Shown in pieces: positions 62,801 through 64,000 of a DNA stretch of 64,000 nucleotides. The DNA comes from Episyrphus balteatus (lineage: Eukaryota > Arthropoda > Insecta > Diptera > Syrphidae): assembly GCF_945859705.1 (NCBI RefSeq), contig NC_079137.1:51740552-51804551 (forward strand), in the 5' to 3' direction. Every line of letters begins with the position of its first letter. The first letter of the stretch is position 1. The notes below the pieces were generated by a model. The model saw only the letters and a list, made by a program, of their open reading frames with translations, had not been told where the DNA came from and did no database searches. Position numbers and translations under genes: made by a program.

Positions 62801-63956
62801 AAACTCGAAAATTATATCATATCTGAACTGAAGAACAAGTACCTGAAAGCTTCAAAATGTTAAGTCCAATGAACCAAAACATTTGGAAAAGTAGTTCTTT
62901 GCCCTGAAAATTTCGTTATATTTGGTTAAATTGCGGTCATACTGGGGTTTATATTAACTTGAATGGTAGCGATTACTCTTGATAGCTACTTTATATGTGT
63001 TGCCTTAGCCTTACAAAAATTACTTAAAAAGTATTTAATTTTGGATTTTGACAAAAAATCTTACGAAAAAAATGAATTTTAAAATTTTTTTTAAATCATT
63101 TGATTTTTTATCATTTTCAGAGTTTCATTGCATTTGAAGAGGAAATTATGATATTCGTTGGATCTTTTATGAAATCAGTATTGCATTCAAAATGGCGCTC
63201 ATTAAAAAATAAATTTCTATTTGCTTACACTAAAGACAGATTTAAAGATACATCAGAATTTGAGCAACCATTTTTTAAGGGTAAGCTTTCAATAGGTACA
63301 TCAATTTAAAAATAAAAATTATTTTTAAACTTACAGATCTTATCAATATTCTTCTAATTGAAATTGAAAATGAAACAATATTCAATTTGAAAACAAACAA
63401 ATTTGTTGGAAGTCGAAAAAATCATCCCGAAGAATTAATACTTTTAGATCGATATTATGGTGAAACAAATACATTTGAATTTGGCAATAATAATTTGTAT
63501 CCCGATAGGATTAAGGATTTGAAAGGTCGTGAATTAGTTTCAGCTGTATTTGCTTATGAACCATTTGCAATTCTTAAAAATGTAAGTTTTTATTACTACT
63601 TTATTTCTAAAAAAAAAATAACATTAATGAAATATTGCTACGAAAGGCTACCGAAAAAAATCATTTCATGGATGTCAAATATGGAAATGAAGATCCTTCG
63701 AAAACTCTTCTTTATGATGGAACTGATGCACAAATTCTATTTCAATTATGTCGATTGTACAATTGTACAATTCAACTTGATACAAGTATGTTAATTGAGA
63801 GATTTTTATAGAAATATCTAAGTTTTCAGTTATTTTTATTAATATAGGTGAAGAAGAAGAATGGGGATTTGTTTATGAAAACTATACTGCTGATGGTGCC
63901 TTGGGACTTGTTTTTAACAGAAAAGCTGATATTAGTATGATGGCTATGTATATGTG
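59834..63956 (+). CDS. Divergent ionotropic receptor, 5' six exons
   Basis: Spliced gene truncated by the window end. Exons are 59834-59879, 60006-60223, 63121-63280, 63337-63581, 63647-63785 and 63848-63956; all introns are GT-AG and the joins keep one frame, giving 305 residues plus 2 nt. The start is the ATG at 59834, followed by a short hydrophobic N-terminus that could be a weak signal peptide. Residues to about 200 are a variable extracellular part. GRELVSAVFAYEPFAIL (about 205-221) begins the ligand-binding S1 lobe, followed by LYDGTDAQILFQLCRLYNCT (245-264), GALGLVFNRKADIS (286-299) and MMAMYM. This is the usual S1 order of insect IRs, which act as ligand-gated cation channels in chemosensory neurons. 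The channel pore and S2 lie beyond the window. The clade is uncertain; an Ir76a/Ir92a-like group is only a guess from memory. Confidence 0.82.
60838..62060. repeat. Iteron/hairpin element, copy 2, in the receptor intron
   Basis: Lies inside intron 2 (60224-63120) of the receptor gene. The left array (60838-60960) has about 8 CAAAATTCTGTA units. It is followed at once by a hairpin (about 60958-61045) with stem AAAATnnTTTTGATA and tip AAAAGTGCGCACTTTT. Then come about 830 bp of AT-rich DNA and a right array (61890-62060) of about 12 inverted CAGAATTTTG or CAGAATAATGG units. The order is the reverse of copy 1 at 21881-22810, as expected for the same element in the other orientation. No transposase. 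Confidence 0.6.
62061..63120. other. 3' part of receptor intron 2
   Basis: AT-rich intron DNA ending in a TTATCATTTTCAG acceptor at 63120. No repeat recognised. Confidence 0.55.
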
Positions 63957-64000
63957 GTAAGTTCGAGAAACTCGAAATAATTATTGTAAATCTACTACTA

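Overview
This is AT-rich, gene-poor nuclear DNA from an insect, most likely a fly. The evidence is a spliced ionotropic-receptor gene with short GT-AG introns, dense poly-A/poly-T and (GTT)n/(CAA)n tracts, and transposon families typical of arthropods. No search could be run, so the species is not named. There are no bacterial-type genes, rRNA, convincing tRNA or CRISPR.

The only host gene I can support is at the right edge: the 5' part of a divergent ionotropic receptor (IR), with six exons from 59834 to 63956, cut off by the window end. Its 2.9-kb second intron carries an unusual iteron/hairpin repeat. The rest is intergenic or very long intronic DNA, mostly built from transposable elements (TEs). 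Many of these have ends I could place to the base from terminal inverted repeats (TIRs) and target-site duplications (TSDs).

Layout: 2763-3107 fold-back MITE; 3476-3948 and 29223-29751 Harbinger-type MITEs (TSD TAA); 8102-9178 fold-back mariner-type element (TIR CAGGGTGTCCC); 10250-11067 TA-flanked element with GGGCATTATGG ends; 16799-17582 perfect 392-bp tandem duplication; 21881-22810 and 60838-62060 two copies of a CAAAATTCTGTA iteron element with a central hairpin; 24591-25158 short Helitron; 27922-28456 fold-back repeat; 33145-34416 TIR element with another MITE (33317-33741) inside it; 34667-35194 piggyBac-type MITE (TTAA); 37335-38651 hAT element (8-bp TSD) carrying a second copy of that MITE, itself inserted in an older repeat; 41145-48072 giant palindromic Polinton/Maverick derivative; 49197-50965 Transib-like element; 54275-55293 mariner-type element filled by about 790 bp of (TTAGG)n; 58434-58930 CATGTCCCGGA minisatellite.

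Two loci stand out. The first is a 6.9-kb Polinton derivative in which one end, carrying a broken protein-primed-type DNA polymerase B gene, has been duplicated head-to-head into a near-perfect palindrome with intact TIRs and a 6-bp TSD. The second is a 1.77-kb Transib-like element whose two ends both begin with the V(D)J heptamer CACAGTG, followed by the same 9-mer AAAAAACTC at exactly 12 bp on one side and 23 bp on the other, flanked by a 5-bp TSD CGACG. This is a 12/23 recombination-signal layout in an insect transposon.
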